From Flemingiibacterium sp045579745 (GTDB taxonomy: Bacteria; Bacillota; Clostridia; Oscillospirales; CAG-272): a stretch of 39,571 nucleotides of DNA. The notes beneath the pieces are model-generated. The model made no database searches. It worked only from the letters and a program-made list of their open reading frames with translations, and was not told the DNA's origin. Positions 1 through 7,931 of the stretch are shown here, in pieces. The stretch spans positions 1 to 39,571 of the forward strand of contig JAZNMQ010000022.1 in the NCBI GenBank assembly GCA_045579745.1. The letters are read 5' to 3'. The first letter of the stretch is position 1; each line of letters begins with the position of its first letter. The translations under genes were made by a program, and so were the position numbers.

Positions 1-43
1 AATTGAATCCATCAAAAACAATCTGACAGAAGGAGAGTCGAAA

Positions 44-1246
44 ATGTTTAATATTATTGTCAGAGCAACCGACGAGATGCGCGTTGCTTATATCCGAAAG
101 AATTATTTATCCAAATCCGATGCTTTTGACGATATTGAAAAAATCAAAAGCAGTCTGCCAAAAACGATTCTTGGTAAAAGAAAAATCATTATCAATTACG
201 AAACCGAGTACAGAGAAGCCGATTTCGACCTTGCCACATGCATGGAGATTATAGGCAAGCTTCCGCCTTCCTGCGAATATAAAGAAAAGATGATCTCCCT
301 CGGTGCGAATGTTGCTTCTTTGATTTGTAAGGCTGATGAGCTTGACGCTGCCTATAAAGCAATGATCAAACATCTTGATGATACAATTTACAAAGTCTGC
401 GGTGCATATTATGAAATCTATCACGATGATGGAACGGTAGAATTAAAAGTGCCAGTGTGCGAACGTACAAAGCAGAGCCTTTATGTTAATAGCGAAGTTA
501 TTTCTTTCGTTGATGATCCCGAAGTGTGCGGGAAATGGAAGATGATCGATATTCTCCCAACTCGCGAACATTTTATTTATGGAAAACCCAAATGCAATCA
601 CTTAGCTTGGTTAGATGAGCTATATTTCATTGATGGAGGCAAGTCGTATTGGGCAGTCGGTGGCTGGACAAAGGGACAACTTTTCACATATTCATCGAAG
701 CCAAACTCTATTTACGTCAATAAATATACAATAGAAAGCGATGAGAATCACAAGCTCTTGTTTCTTGAAATGTATGATTATTGTGATGGAGGCGGCGAAG
801 GCTTGTTTAACAATCCGGAAATATGGGTGTACGAACAAATAGAAAATAAACATTATGCCTCTCAAGAAGATTTTAGAAGATGTGATAATATCGATTATCC
901 TTTTATAAATGATGAGAATGTTCTCGGAGTTTGGAAAGTGCGGGATTTTCTAATCAATCGAGAAGATTTTGATATTAACAAACAGAATTGGTCGGAAGAT
1001 GATTTGTTCGTTTTATCGGTAGAATTCAGAAATAACGGAGTATACGTATTAACCACTAAAGAACAGACAAGCGTTTTTACGTCCGCATGGACAAAGGGAC
1101 TTGTTTTGTACAAACAAGAAAAGATTGCATCCTCATATGAGATTGTAACAATCGACGGTAAGGATTATTTGTTTAAAGAATGGAAAACCGGAGATTACTC
1201 ATTTGGCGGCGGCAGATCGTATTGGTACGTATTTACACGAGAATAA
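44..1246 (+). CDS. GyrI-like effector-binding protein with two lipocalin-like repeats, possibly 5'-truncated
   Basis: The first ~150 residues have the pattern of the GyrI-like/AraC-MerR effector-binding fold: a strand ending RVAYIRK, a KLPP segment, then LGANVASL before a helix and a strand with YYEIYHDDG. Two copies of a lipocalin-like module follow (about residues 155-270 and 290-400), each opening with V(C/L)G(K/V)WK and containing a WTKG motif; the second ends with EWKTGDYSFGGGRSYWYVF. Similar repeat modules are known at the C-terminus of clostridial MerR/AraC-type regulators and BlaR-like proteins. An AAGGAG site lies 8 bases before this ATG, which supports the start. However the frame stays open to the window edge (IESIKNNLTEGESK), so a DNA-binding domain may lie upstream. 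A small-molecule sensor role is inferred. Confidence 0.72.
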   Translation: MFNIIVRATDEMRVAYIRKNYLSKSDAFDDIEKIKSSLPKTILGKRKIIINYETEYREADFDLATCMEIIGKLPPSCEYKEKMISLGANVASLICKADELDAAYKAMIKHLDDTIYKVCGAYYEIYHDDGTVELKVPVCERTKQSLYVNSEVISFVDDPEVCGKWKMIDILPTREHFIYGKPKCNHLAWLDELYFIDGGKSYWAVGGWTKGQLFTYSSKPNSIYVNKYTIESDENHKLLFLEMYDYCDGGGEGLFNNPEIWVYEQIENKHYASQEDFRRCDNIDYPFINDENVLGVWKVRDFLINREDFDINKQNWSEDDLFVLSVEFRNNGVYVLTTKEQTSVFTSAWTKGLVLYKQEKIASSYEIVTIDGKDYLFKEWKTGDYSFGGGRSYWYVFTRE

Positions 1247-1248
1247 AC

Positions 1249-1291
1249 AAATTCAGCCTCGGCAAGGAAACTCCCTGCCGAGGCTGAATTT
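1249..1291. terminator. Long hairpin after the GyrI-like gene
   Basis: Perfect 16-bp inverted repeat: arms 1249-1264 and 1276-1291, with an 11-base loop. It starts three bases after the stop codon. It has A-rich and T-rich ends but no long U-tract, so it is more a 3'-end stabiliser or one half of a double terminator. The core CCTCGGCAAGGAA recurs in the hairpin at 16501-16534. Confidence 0.65.
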
Positions 1292-1314
1292 ATGTTAAAG
1301 TGTCCTTTAGCACC

Positions 1315-1340
1315 CGAGGCGAAAAGACGCCTCGATTTTT
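1315..1340 (+). terminator. Rho-independent terminator
   Basis: Stem CGAGGCG / CGCCTCG (1315-1321 and 1328-1334) followed by ATTTTT. It is placed to end transcription from the gene stopping at 1246. The minus-strand gene murC ends nearby, so the region separates two convergent units. Confidence 0.75.
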
Positions 1341-1374
1341 ATATATCATAATCTCAGTCTAATGAGAATTCAGC

Positions 1375-2772
1375 TCACAGAAGCAATTCATCAAGCTTGA
1401 TTATATCTCCTGCGCCCATGACGATAAGCATGTCACCATCGCGAAGCTCGCTTCGCAGATAGTGCGCTATCTCCTCAAACGACTCAAGATACACCGCTCC
1501 ATCAATTCTGTCGGCAAGCGCCTTTGAGGATACGCCAAAAACATTTTCCTCTCGCGCAGCATAGATATCCGCAAGGATCAGCTTGACGCCGTCAAAGGAA
1601 TCTGCAAATTCTTCAAATAGCTCATGCGTACGCGAATAAGTATGCGGCTGAAACACAACGAACACACGCTTATAGTCACATTTAAGTGCGCCCGAAACGG
1701 TCGCCTTTATTTCCGTCGGATGATGCGCGTAATCGTCAAACAGCGGGACTGTCGCATCAATCCCCCTTACATTTCCGCGAAGCTCCATACGGCGTTTTGC
1801 TCCCCTGAAGCTTGCAATGCCTCGAGCAATAGCCTCGCTCGGAACTCCGCTGATATCAGCCACAGCGGCTGTCGCAAGAGCGTTTAATATATTATGCTGT
1901 CCCGTGACCGAAAGCTTCACATGCGTGAAGTATTCGCCCTTTTTAATAATATCAAATTCCGCACAGCCATGACTAAATATGATATTCGCAGGCGAATAAT
2001 CCGCCTCCGAGCTCATTCCGAAGCTAACAAGCGCGCCTTTGTACCCTGCCGAAGCAAGCTTGACATTTTCATTATCGGCATTAACCACAGCATATCCATC
2101 CGACGCAATTTCAAGATACCGTCTGAATGAATCGATTATCTGCTCAATACTTTTAAAATAGTCGGGGTGGTCCATATCGATATTGAGAACGACTGCAATG
2201 TTCGGCGCAAACGAAAGAAATGAATCCTGATATTCGCACGCTTCCATTATGAAATTGTCCTTTGAGCCTATGCGGTATGCTCCGTCTATGGCATCAAGCT
2301 CCGCGCCCGATACGATCGTCGGGTCGAGATCTGCCGCAAGGAAAACCGATGAAATCATCGAAGTCGCTGTGCTTTTTCCGTGCATCCCCGCAACACCAAT
2401 TCGATTTTTGTATCCGCTCATCAGCCATCCGAGAAAATCCGCGCGGTAAACGCAGAACTTCTCTCCTCTCAAATCTGCATCAAGCGCTGCCGCAAGCTCA
2501 ATATTATCCTTTGAAATCGCAGCTGTGTACACAATTACATCGTATCCATCAAGGTGACTGTCGAAAAGCTCATAATACACTTTTGCTCCGTCCGCTTCAA
2601 GCTTTCTGGTCAGCTTGGATGCTACTCTGTCGTAACCTCCCACCTTACAGCCTGCCGAAAGTGCTATATGTGCAAGAGAAGACATGCTAATGCCTCCGAT
2701 ACCGATAAAGTAAACCGAACGCTTGACCTTGAATATTTCATCAAGCTCGTTTTTGGTGTATGTTGTATACAT
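1375..2772 (-). CDS. murC: UDP-N-acetylmuramate--L-alanine ligase
   Basis: MurC adds L-alanine to UDP-MurNAc with ATP, the first peptide-stem step of peptidoglycan synthesis in the cytoplasm. Seen: an N-terminal Rossmann loop FIGIGGISMS (about residues 22-31), the Mur ligase P-loop GMHGKST (129-135), the EACEYQDSFL segment, NIDMDHPDYF, and the C-terminal DDYAHHPTEI and FQPHTYSRT motifs typical of MurC. At 465 residues it is full length. A GGGGGGA ribosome site precedes the ATG. It stands alone here, with its own promoter upstream and no other mur or fts gene beside it. Confidence 0.96.
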   Translation of the reverse strand: MYTTYTKNELDEIFKVKRSVYFIGIGGISMSSLAHIALSAGCKVGGYDRVASKLTRKLEADGAKVYYELFDSHLDGYDVIVYTAAISKDNIELAAALDADLRGEKFCVYRADFLGWLMSGYKNRIGVAGMHGKSTATSMISSVFLAADLDPTIVSGAELDAIDGAYRIGSKDNFIMEACEYQDSFLSFAPNIAVVLNIDMDHPDYFKSIEQIIDSFRRYLEIASDGYAVVNADNENVKLASAGYKGALVSFGMSSEADYSPANIIFSHGCAEFDIIKKGEYFTHVKLSVTGQHNILNALATAAVADISGVPSEAIARGIASFRGAKRRMELRGNVRGIDATVPLFDDYAHHPTEIKATVSGALKCDYKRVFVVFQPHTYSRTHELFEEFADSFDGVKLILADIYAAREENVFGVSSKALADRIDGAVYLESFEEIAHYLRSELRDGDMLIVMGAGDIIKLDELLL

Positions 2773-2834
2773 ATCTATCCCCCCATAGTAATTGATATTC
2801 GAGCCAGCATTATGCTCGCCGTAGCTGAATGTGT

Positions 2835-2864
2835 ATTATAAACCATATTTACAGTATATCACAA
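2835..2864 (-). promoter_or_regulatory. Candidate murC promoter
   Basis: On the minus strand, TTGTGA (2859-2864) and TATAAT (2835-2840) are separated by 18 bases, about 60 bases upstream of the murC start. The -10 is perfect and the -35 is moderate. Confidence 0.5.
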
Positions 2865-3006
2865 TCTGTCAGAATATAAAAGTATATTGCGCAAATTCAT
2901 TTTAAATTCATTTATGTATTAATTTTCGATTTTCAATTCACAAAACATATTAACACGCTTCATAAAATACTTTCTTTAAGGTCTAATTATTTTCACAAAT
3001 TAAGTG

Positions 3007-3034
3007 TATAATTTTCATTTTTCAAATGTATAAT
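3007..3034 (+). promoter_or_regulatory. Candidate spoVG promoter elements
   Basis: The 2773-3133 gap is AT-rich. It holds two TGTATAAT -10-like boxes (hexamers 3007-3012 and 3029-3034), 100-127 bases before the spoVG start. No convincing -35 box or sigma-H-type pair was found, so which one is used is unclear. Apart from these and the murC promoter, nothing else was recognised in the gap. Confidence 0.35.
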
Positions 3035-3133
3035 AAAAACAAGGGGTTTATCAAGGGTTTTACAATAAACCAAGCCGCTGTACCTTATAGCACGAAGCTC
3101 AGAAATTGTTCACCGAAAAAATGGAGGATTATC

Positions 3134-3430
3134 ATGGTTATCTCAGATATTAAAGTAAGAAAGTTTTTTGATGAAGGGCCTATGAAGGCAATCGTATCCG
3201 TAACCTTTGACGGTCAGCTTGCTGTTCATGATATAAAAGTCATTAACGCCAGGGATAAGTACTTCATTGTAATGCCCAGTCGCAAGAACCCCGACAATAC
3301 TTATCGCGACATTGTCCATCCAATTAATGCGCAGTTCAGAGCTACCCTTGAAGCGGCAGTTATCGACACCTTTAACAAAGAGCTCAGCCAGGCAGAGCAA
3401 GCAGATGTAAGCCCCGAAGCCGCAGAATAA
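3134..3430 (+). CDS. spoVG: Septation/sporulation regulator SpoVG
   Basis: SpoVG is a small nucleic-acid-binding regulator widespread in Firmicutes. The 98-residue product matches the family along its length: (V/I)SDIKVRKF at the start, GPMKAIVSVTFD, AVHDIKVI, FIVMPSRKNPD, YRDIVHPIN, and a C-terminal helix, ending in a short acidic tail. The start at 3134 is chosen because GGAGG lies at 3123-3127 and family homology begins exactly there; an upstream in-frame ATG at 3026 would add 36 unrelated residues. It is monocistronic, closed by a strong terminator. In this family it affects sporulation, division and virulence genes by RNA/DNA binding; the target here is unknown. Confidence 0.93.
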   Translation: MVISDIKVRKFFDEGPMKAIVSVTFDGQLAVHDIKVINARDKYFIVMPSRKNPDNTYRDIVHPINAQFRATLEAAVIDTFNKELSQAEQADVSPEAAE

Positions 3431-3453
3431 ACTCATCAATTAACGCCTTAATC

Positions 3454-3481
3454 AAAAGCCCGCTTTTAGTGGGCTTTTTTT
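3454..3481 (+). terminator. spoVG terminator
   Basis: Arms AAAAGCCC and GGGCTTTT around a short loop, ending in a run of seven T. On the minus strand it is also followed by TTTT, so it can work for the convergent peptidase gene as well. Confidence 0.9.
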
Positions 3482-3489
3482 AAGTCAAG

Positions 3490-3516
3490 AGAACCACCGA
3501 TAATATCGGTGGTTCT
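3490..3516. terminator. Hairpin after the M23 peptidase gene
   Basis: Perfect 12-bp stem (3490-3501 and 3505-3516) with a 3-base loop. It sits between the convergent spoVG and peptidase genes, ten bases past the peptidase stop. No U-tract follows directly on the minus strand, so it likely acts together with the adjacent spoVG hairpin. Confidence 0.65.
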
Positions 3517-3526
3517 GTAGCTGTTA

Positions 3527-4948
3527 TTATTTTTTCGGCAGATGATTCAGCGGATCGTCTGTGACATTATCAATTCGAACCTCGAAATGAAGATGCGAGC
3601 CGTAGGACACTCCCGTATTTCCCATTTTTCCGATGTGTTGACCTTGATAAACCTCATCTCCAATGGAAACAAGAATTTTGTTAAGATGCGCGTATACCGT
3701 TTCATATCCGTTGGCATGACGAATGCGAATGCTGTTGCCGTACGAGGGTGTATATCCTGCCCATACGACCTCTCCGCCATCCGACGCATATATTGGTGAA
3801 TTAATCTCATCGGGCAAATCGATTCCAAGGTGGAATTCGGTAACGCCGTACGCCGTTCTCCAGCCATAGCCCGATGAAATACCGCGAGGTGTCGCACAAG
3901 GCCAGATAAATGTTCCTGTAGGAACAGCTTCGGGAATTATTTTAGCTCCGACCTTTACAACTCTCGAGCGTGCTTCAACAATAACTCTCTCGCTGATAGC
4001 TTTACGTTCGACAAGGTTTCCCTCTCCGTCGTAGCTGAGCTCATAATTTACAATTTTCATTCCGTTTGCGCCACTTGTAAGCTCAACATCCGTGCCGACA
4101 AATGTATTGAAATCTTCAATATACTCTGTTTCAAACGGAATTACTTCATTTTCCGAAACTGTTTTGATGAAGTTATAATCAAGCGTCAAGCTGTTTGACG
4201 ACTCCGAATCGGATACCATTGACCTGTTCAGTCCATAATCTATATCAGGATCGTACAGTACAGCATCATCCGCAACCGCAGGAGCGGCAGAAGTAAACGC
4301 CGCAACACGCACAATCGTCGGCATATCATCTGTTTCGGGAGCAACCTCCTGCTCATCCGAAACTTTATCGACGATAGGATTCAGAATGTGATCTATCTCA
4401 TCGATAGATTTCAGCATACTATTTTGGCAAAGCTGTTTTTCAATTTTAAGCTCGTTTTGTATTCTTACCAGGCTGAACCTTCCGTCGCCCGACTCAAGAA
4501 GCTCATCTTTTATATCGGCGATAAGAGCATTCAGCTCTTCGCGATTCTCGTTTGCAGCCGCCTGCTTTCCGTCGACATACAGCATATACGCCATAGTATA
4601 ATCTTCCTCAACGCAGCTCCAAAGAAAGTCGTAGCAGTCGTCATACGTCAGAAACTCAGGATCCTTTGCCAATTTGAAATCATATGTAATTTTAAAATCT
4701 CCATTGTACGGAGCATCTGCCATTTCGCAGATATCGTCCTTCACTGCGATCTTCGCGTGAGCAAATGTGCTTCCGGATTGAACATATCCTACGCTCGTTC
4801 CATTAACGCTTGCATTAACCACAAGCTCGTATGAAAGCACACCGGATATATAAAACGCTACCGCAAATCCCATCATGAGAGGAAGCAGAATATTCATAAG
4901 CTTACCGACAAGCCCTGATTTTGAGCTTGCTTTTTTGCTTGACTGCAT
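3527..4948 (-). CDS. G5-domain M23 family metallopeptidase (LytM type)
   Basis: A membrane-anchored peptidoglycan hydrolase of about 473 residues. It has one N-terminal transmembrane segment (LMNILLPLMMGFAVAF region), a long extracytoplasmic stretch, a G5-like domain (FETEYIEDFNTFVGTDVEL to RSRVVKVG), and a C-terminal M23 domain. The zinc ligands are visible: H-x3-D in FHLGIDL (about H373, D377) and H-x-H in GSHLHFE (about H452, H454), with YAHL between them. All are intact, so an active endopeptidase is expected. The ATG at 4948 is preferred over 4957 because AAGGAG directly abuts the latter but is 9 bases from the former. The untranslated leader is about 130 nt. A role in wall remodelling is inferred. 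Confidence 0.9.
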   Translation of the reverse strand: MQSSKKASSKSGLVGKLMNILLPLMMGFAVAFYISGVLSYELVVNASVNGTSVGYVQSGSTFAHAKIAVKDDICEMADAPYNGDFKITYDFKLAKDPEFLTYDDCYDFLWSCVEEDYTMAYMLYVDGKQAAANENREELNALIADIKDELLESGDGRFSLVRIQNELKIEKQLCQNSMLKSIDEIDHILNPIVDKVSDEQEVAPETDDMPTIVRVAAFTSAAPAVADDAVLYDPDIDYGLNRSMVSDSESSNSLTLDYNFIKTVSENEVIPFETEYIEDFNTFVGTDVELTSGANGMKIVNYELSYDGEGNLVERKAISERVIVEARSRVVKVGAKIIPEAVPTGTFIWPCATPRGISSGYGWRTAYGVTEFHLGIDLPDEINSPIYASDGGEVVWAGYTPSYGNSIRIRHANGYETVYAHLNKILVSIGDEVYQGQHIGKMGNTGVSYGSHLHFEVRIDNVTDDPLNHLPKK

Positions 4949-5083
4949 ATTTAGCATCTCCTTAGATAATCATTAATAGCCACTTAAACCAACAAACAAA
5001 ATAACCTTCGGCTATGTCTAAAATCGGATATACAACGGTGTTAAACGCCGCAGAATTAGACACTCGATAATAAACCATTTTCT

Positions 5084-5112
5084 ATTATACCCGATATTTA
5101 GCAAGAAATCAA
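5084..5112 (-). promoter_or_regulatory. Promoter of the M23 peptidase gene
   Basis: Minus strand TTGATT (5107-5112), 17-base spacer, TATAAT (5084-5089). This gives a leader of about 130 nt before the ATG at 4948, in which no clear structure was found. Confidence 0.7.
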
Positions 5113-5164
5113 GCATTATTTAAATTTTTGTGAATATTGAACAGTATTATTTTCGAATTACATA

Positions 5165-5193
5165 TTGAATGAATGTGCAAAGTGTGCTATAAT
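5165..5193 (+). promoter_or_regulatory. galT promoter
   Basis: TTGAAT (5165-5170), 17-base spacer, TATAAT (5188-5193), with an extended -10 TG at 5185-5186. The predicted transcript starts about 30 bases before the galT ATG. Confidence 0.75.
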
Positions 5194-5232
5194 TATTTAA
5201 AAACTTCATATATTAAAGCGAGGTATTTATAA

Positions 5233-6228
5233 ATGGCAGAGCTTAGATGGAACCCCATGATTAAAGACTGGGTCATGATTGCATCCAACCGTCAGAACCG
5301 CCCCCAGATGCCCAAGGATTGGTGCCCCTTTTGCCCGGGCTCGGGAAAGGTGCCGGACAACTACGATGTTTTCGCATACGACAACGACTTCCCCGCACTC
5401 ACGCAAAATCCGCCTGAACCCGATGATGTGGCAACCGATTTCTACAAGGTTAAGCCCTCTCACGGCAAATGCGAGGTAATTCTTTTCTCCCCTGACCATC
5501 ACGGAACACTTAAGGAATTATCCGATGAGCACATGAAAAAGCTGGTTGACCTCTGGTGCACCCGCTTCGATGCAATGAAGGCTGATCCAAAGATTAAATA
5601 CATATTTATTTTTGAAAACCGCGGTGATGTTGTCGGAGTTACAATGCCTCACCCTCACGGTCAGATGTACGGCTATTCCGTGCTTCCGAAAAAAATCGAG
5701 CTTGAGCTTGATGCCGCCAAGGAGCATTACGAGGAGCATGACGAGTGCATTTTCTGCCGAATGAACAAGGAAGAAACCGAGTGCGGTCTTCGTATCATTC
5801 ACGAAAACGAGGATTTTGTCGCTTACATTCCGTTCTTTGCCGATTACGCATACGGCGTTTATATCGTATCAAAATCGCATAAGGCTACTATAGCAGATTT
5901 CAACGAGAGCGAAAAAATCAATCTCGGCAAGATCATGCGCGATGTCACAGGCATGTACGACAACCTGTTCGACTTCAACTTCCCATACATGATGTGCATG
6001 CACAACGCTCCCGTAAACAACGATGACGAGAAATACAAAAACCTTGAGGATTTCTACCATTTCCATATCGAAATATATCCGCCTCTCCGCGCCGCAGACA
6101 AGCAGCAGTTCCAGGCATCCAGCGAAACGGGTGTTTGGGCGCATTGCAATCCTACCGCTCCCGAAGAAAAGGCGGCTGAAATGCGCGAGGCTCTTGCCAG
6201 ATTTCTTGCAAAGAAGGACAGCAAATAA
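5233..6228 (+). CDS. galT: Galactose-1-phosphate uridylyltransferase
   Basis: GalT exchanges UMP between UDP-glucose and galactose-1-phosphate in the Leloir pathway, through a uridylylated histidine. The 331-residue product is a class I double-HIT enzyme. It has C-x2-C at C31/C34 (WCPFC), SPDHHGTL with H90, and the active-site HPHGQ with nucleophile H142; C31, C34, H90 and H140 fit the structural zinc ligands. A second HIT half carries FHIEIYPPL and WAHCNPTAPEE. GAGGT lies 8 bases before the start. No galK or galE is in the window. The TolB-like gene follows 40 bases later, so the two are probably co-transcribed. Confidence 0.92.
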   Translation: MAELRWNPMIKDWVMIASNRQNRPQMPKDWCPFCPGSGKVPDNYDVFAYDNDFPALTQNPPEPDDVATDFYKVKPSHGKCEVILFSPDHHGTLKELSDEHMKKLVDLWCTRFDAMKADPKIKYIFIFENRGDVVGVTMPHPHGQMYGYSVLPKKIELELDAAKEHYEEHDECIFCRMNKEETECGLRIIHENEDFVAYIPFFADYAYGVYIVSKSHKATIADFNESEKINLGKIMRDVTGMYDNLFDFNFPYMMCMHNAPVNNDDEKYKNLEDFYHFHIEIYPPLRAADKQQFQASSETGVWAHCNPTAPEEKAAEMREALARFLAKKDSK

Positions 6229-6268
6229 TTCTGCTCCTCTAAACCGTAATGATTATTGAAGGTGTGTC

Positions 6269-7117
6269 ATGCCAAAAAAGTACAGCATCCTGATGCTTCT
6301 TGACGCATTTAACGGCGAGTGTACCGAGCTCAAGGAATTTGATCATGTTATAGAAGCACCGTTCTTTTTGAACGAGCACGAGCTTCTTTACAATTCAAAC
6401 GGGCGAATATTCAGATTTGATTTGAATACTTCCTCGATCTTTGAGGTCCACACGGGATGTTGCTGTAGCTGCAACAACGATCATGTGCTCTCGCCCGACA
6501 AAAAGCTGCTCGCCGTATCTAACAACGACGACGGAATCGGCTCAAGAATTTATATTGTTCATCTTGACAACAGCGTTCCGCCGCGACTTGTCACTCCGCT
6601 CGCACCGAGCTATTTGCACGGTTGGAGTCCCTACGGCTCCACGCTTGCATACTGCGCGTCGAGAAACGGCGATTATGATGTTTACACAATTTCGGCTCAT
6701 GGCGATTCTGAGGCTGAAACGCGTCTTACCGATGCGCCCGGGCTTGACGACGGGCCCGAGTATTCACCTGATGGAAAGTACATCTATTTCAATTCAGTCA
6801 GGGACGGATTTATGGACTGCTTCAGAATGAATGCAGATGGAACGAATCAGATACGCTTGACAAACAACGGGCGCAACAATTGGTTCCCTCATATCTCTCC
6901 CGATAATCAAACGATTGCATACATCTCATACGACCCCAAGGAGGTTGCAGCAGGCAACCATCCCGCTGACAAAAACGTTGAGATAAGACGAATGGATCCT
7001 GACGGGGGCAATGACAAAACGCTTCTTGCATTTTTCGGAGGTCAAGGCTCGCTGAATGTCAACTCCTGGATGCCGGACAGCCGTCATCTTGCGTTTGTAA
7101 AATACGAATACAGATAG
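6269..7117 (+). CDS. TolB-like WD40/PD40 beta-propeller protein
   Basis: A 282-residue protein made of about six PD40/TolB-type blades. The blade signature SP(D/Y)G(K/S) recurs: LSPDKKLLAVSNN, WSPYGSTLAYC, YSPDGKYIYFNS, ISPDNQTIAYIS and WMPDSRHLAFV, each paired with strands such as FRMNADGTNQIRLT. No signal peptide or lipobox is present, so it is probably cytoplasmic, unlike Gram-negative TolB. AAGGTG precedes the ATG. Its partner is unknown; location behind galT suggests, but does not prove, a carbohydrate-related role. Confidence 0.75.
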   Translation: MPKKYSILMLLDAFNGECTELKEFDHVIEAPFFLNEHELLYNSNGRIFRFDLNTSSIFEVHTGCCCSCNNDHVLSPDKKLLAVSNNDDGIGSRIYIVHLDNSVPPRLVTPLAPSYLHGWSPYGSTLAYCASRNGDYDVYTISAHGDSEAETRLTDAPGLDDGPEYSPDGKYIYFNSVRDGFMDCFRMNADGTNQIRLTNNGRNNWFPHISPDNQTIAYISYDPKEVAAGNHPADKNVEIRRMDPDGGNDKTLLAFFGGQGSLNVNSWMPDSRHLAFVKYEYR

Positions 7118-7165
7118 TCAAAAAGTGTTGCCATTTGACTTCTTCTCATAAAGAGGATTACAAAT

Positions 7166-7247
7166 TGTAGGAACCGGCGTCCTCGACGGTCCGTGATGCA
7201 CGAATTTCGGCAGAGATATTGTTTTCTCTGCCGATTTGTGATATAAT
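7166..7247 (+). other. Intergenic hairpin followed by an extended -10 box
   Basis: In the 351-base gap after the propeller gene there is a 10-bp inverted repeat, TCGGCAGAGA / TCTCTGCCGA (7207-7216 and 7225-7234). It is followed at once by TTTGTGATATAATG, a perfect extended -10 (TGA + TATAAT at 7242-7247). A TTGTTT at 7219-7224 is 17 bases upstream but lies inside the hairpin. It could be a terminator for the galT unit next to a promoter for the downstream gene, or the edge of the repeat element that follows. Confidence 0.4.
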
Positions 7248-7260
7248 GAGGCTAACGGAA

Positions 7261-7385
7261 AGCTTCCCTTCGGGGCGATAGCGGTGGAAGGAGCCTGCGC
7301 GACTTTGACTTTAAACCGACTTCATTGTAACGCACTCTCCCTCAGTCGCCTACGGCGACAGCTCCCTCCCGGAGGGAGCCTTTGG
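7261..7385 (+). repeat. GC-rich palindromic intergenic repeat, copy A
   Basis: It contains a 17-base GGTGGAAGGAGCCTGCG (7283-7299), a variable centre, CTCTCCCTCAGTCGCC, the small palindrome GTCGCC-TAC-GGCGAC (7345-7359) and the larger one GCTCCCTCC-C-GGAGGGAGC (7361-7379). The reverse complement of 15049-15179 has the same blocks in the same order. This marks a dispersed, structured, probably non-autonomous repeat family. No coding content was seen in it. Confidence 0.8.
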
Positions 7386-7468
7386 ATGCATGCCACTTTA
7401 GGGGGTTATAAGCTTTACACAAAGCCGTTGTAATACGAAGGCGAAACTGTCGACAAAGAGGTGCTTCG

Positions 7469-7798
7469 ATGAAATATTTTATTCAAAACGATCAGAGGAT
7501 TGGCAGCTGTTATCATGAATTTTATAAGGGTGAATGGGACGAACACACCTTTTGGAAAAACGATTCGATACTCTTGCATGACGATGTTATGTCAGACGGA
7601 TTTGTTGAAGCTATTATTGAAGTGGTTCCAACGTACGACCCGTTTGGAGTGACAGAGATTTCAGTTTTACAATGGCAGGAAATTGGGAAAAAAGTGTTGG
7701 AAAAAGACATAGCGTCGCAAGAACAATACAAAGAGGCTGATGTTTGGCTTGAGGGTGTTTTTCAAAAGTACAAATGCTTTACCATTCTCGGCATATAA
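7469..7798 (+). CDS. Small hypothetical protein (109 aa)
   Basis: I do not recognise this family. The product is soluble and acidic, with no signal peptide or transmembrane segment. It is rich in aromatic residues near the start (HEFYKGEWDEHTFWKND) and has a predicted helical C-terminal half (WQEIGKKVLEK through EADVWLEGVFQKY). AGAGGTG lies 7457-7463 before the ATG and a perfect terminator follows, so it looks like a real, independently ended gene. It is isolated between a dispersed repeat and a convergent GNAT/pyrE unit, a typical place for a recently acquired or lineage-specific gene. Confidence 0.7.
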   Translation: MKYFIQNDQRIGSCYHEFYKGEWDEHTFWKNDSILLHDDVMSDGFVEAIIEVVPTYDPFGVTEISVLQWQEIGKKVLEKDIASQEQYKEADVWLEGVFQKYKCFTILGI

Positions 7799-7811
7799 CT
7801 GAATAGAATCA

Positions 7812-7845
7812 AACCCCGACAGACTTTTTTCAATCTGTCGGGGTT
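7812..7845. terminator. Hairpin terminator between convergent genes
   Basis: Perfect 12-bp stem (7812-7823 and 7834-7845) with a T-rich 10-base loop. It lies between the 109-aa gene (+) and the GNAT gene (-). The downstream T-run is short (TTAATTATTTG), so it may be only moderately efficient. Confidence 0.7.
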
Positions 7846-7931
7846 AATTATTTGTTTACTGCGGAGCAAGTCCACGCCCTATGCGTAAGCATCCTTATGA
7901 GAAGCCACATTTATCGACAGCTCCTTTTCAA

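Noticed and set aside
107..424. Minus-strand open frame inside the first gene, and many similar opposite-strand frames through the window (for example 34551-34961, 32310-33278, 19814-20827)
   Set aside because: They lie fully inside well supported genes in other frames, lack ribosome sites, and show no recognisable domains. GC-rich repeated zinc-ribbon and signal-peptide coding creates many such shadows.
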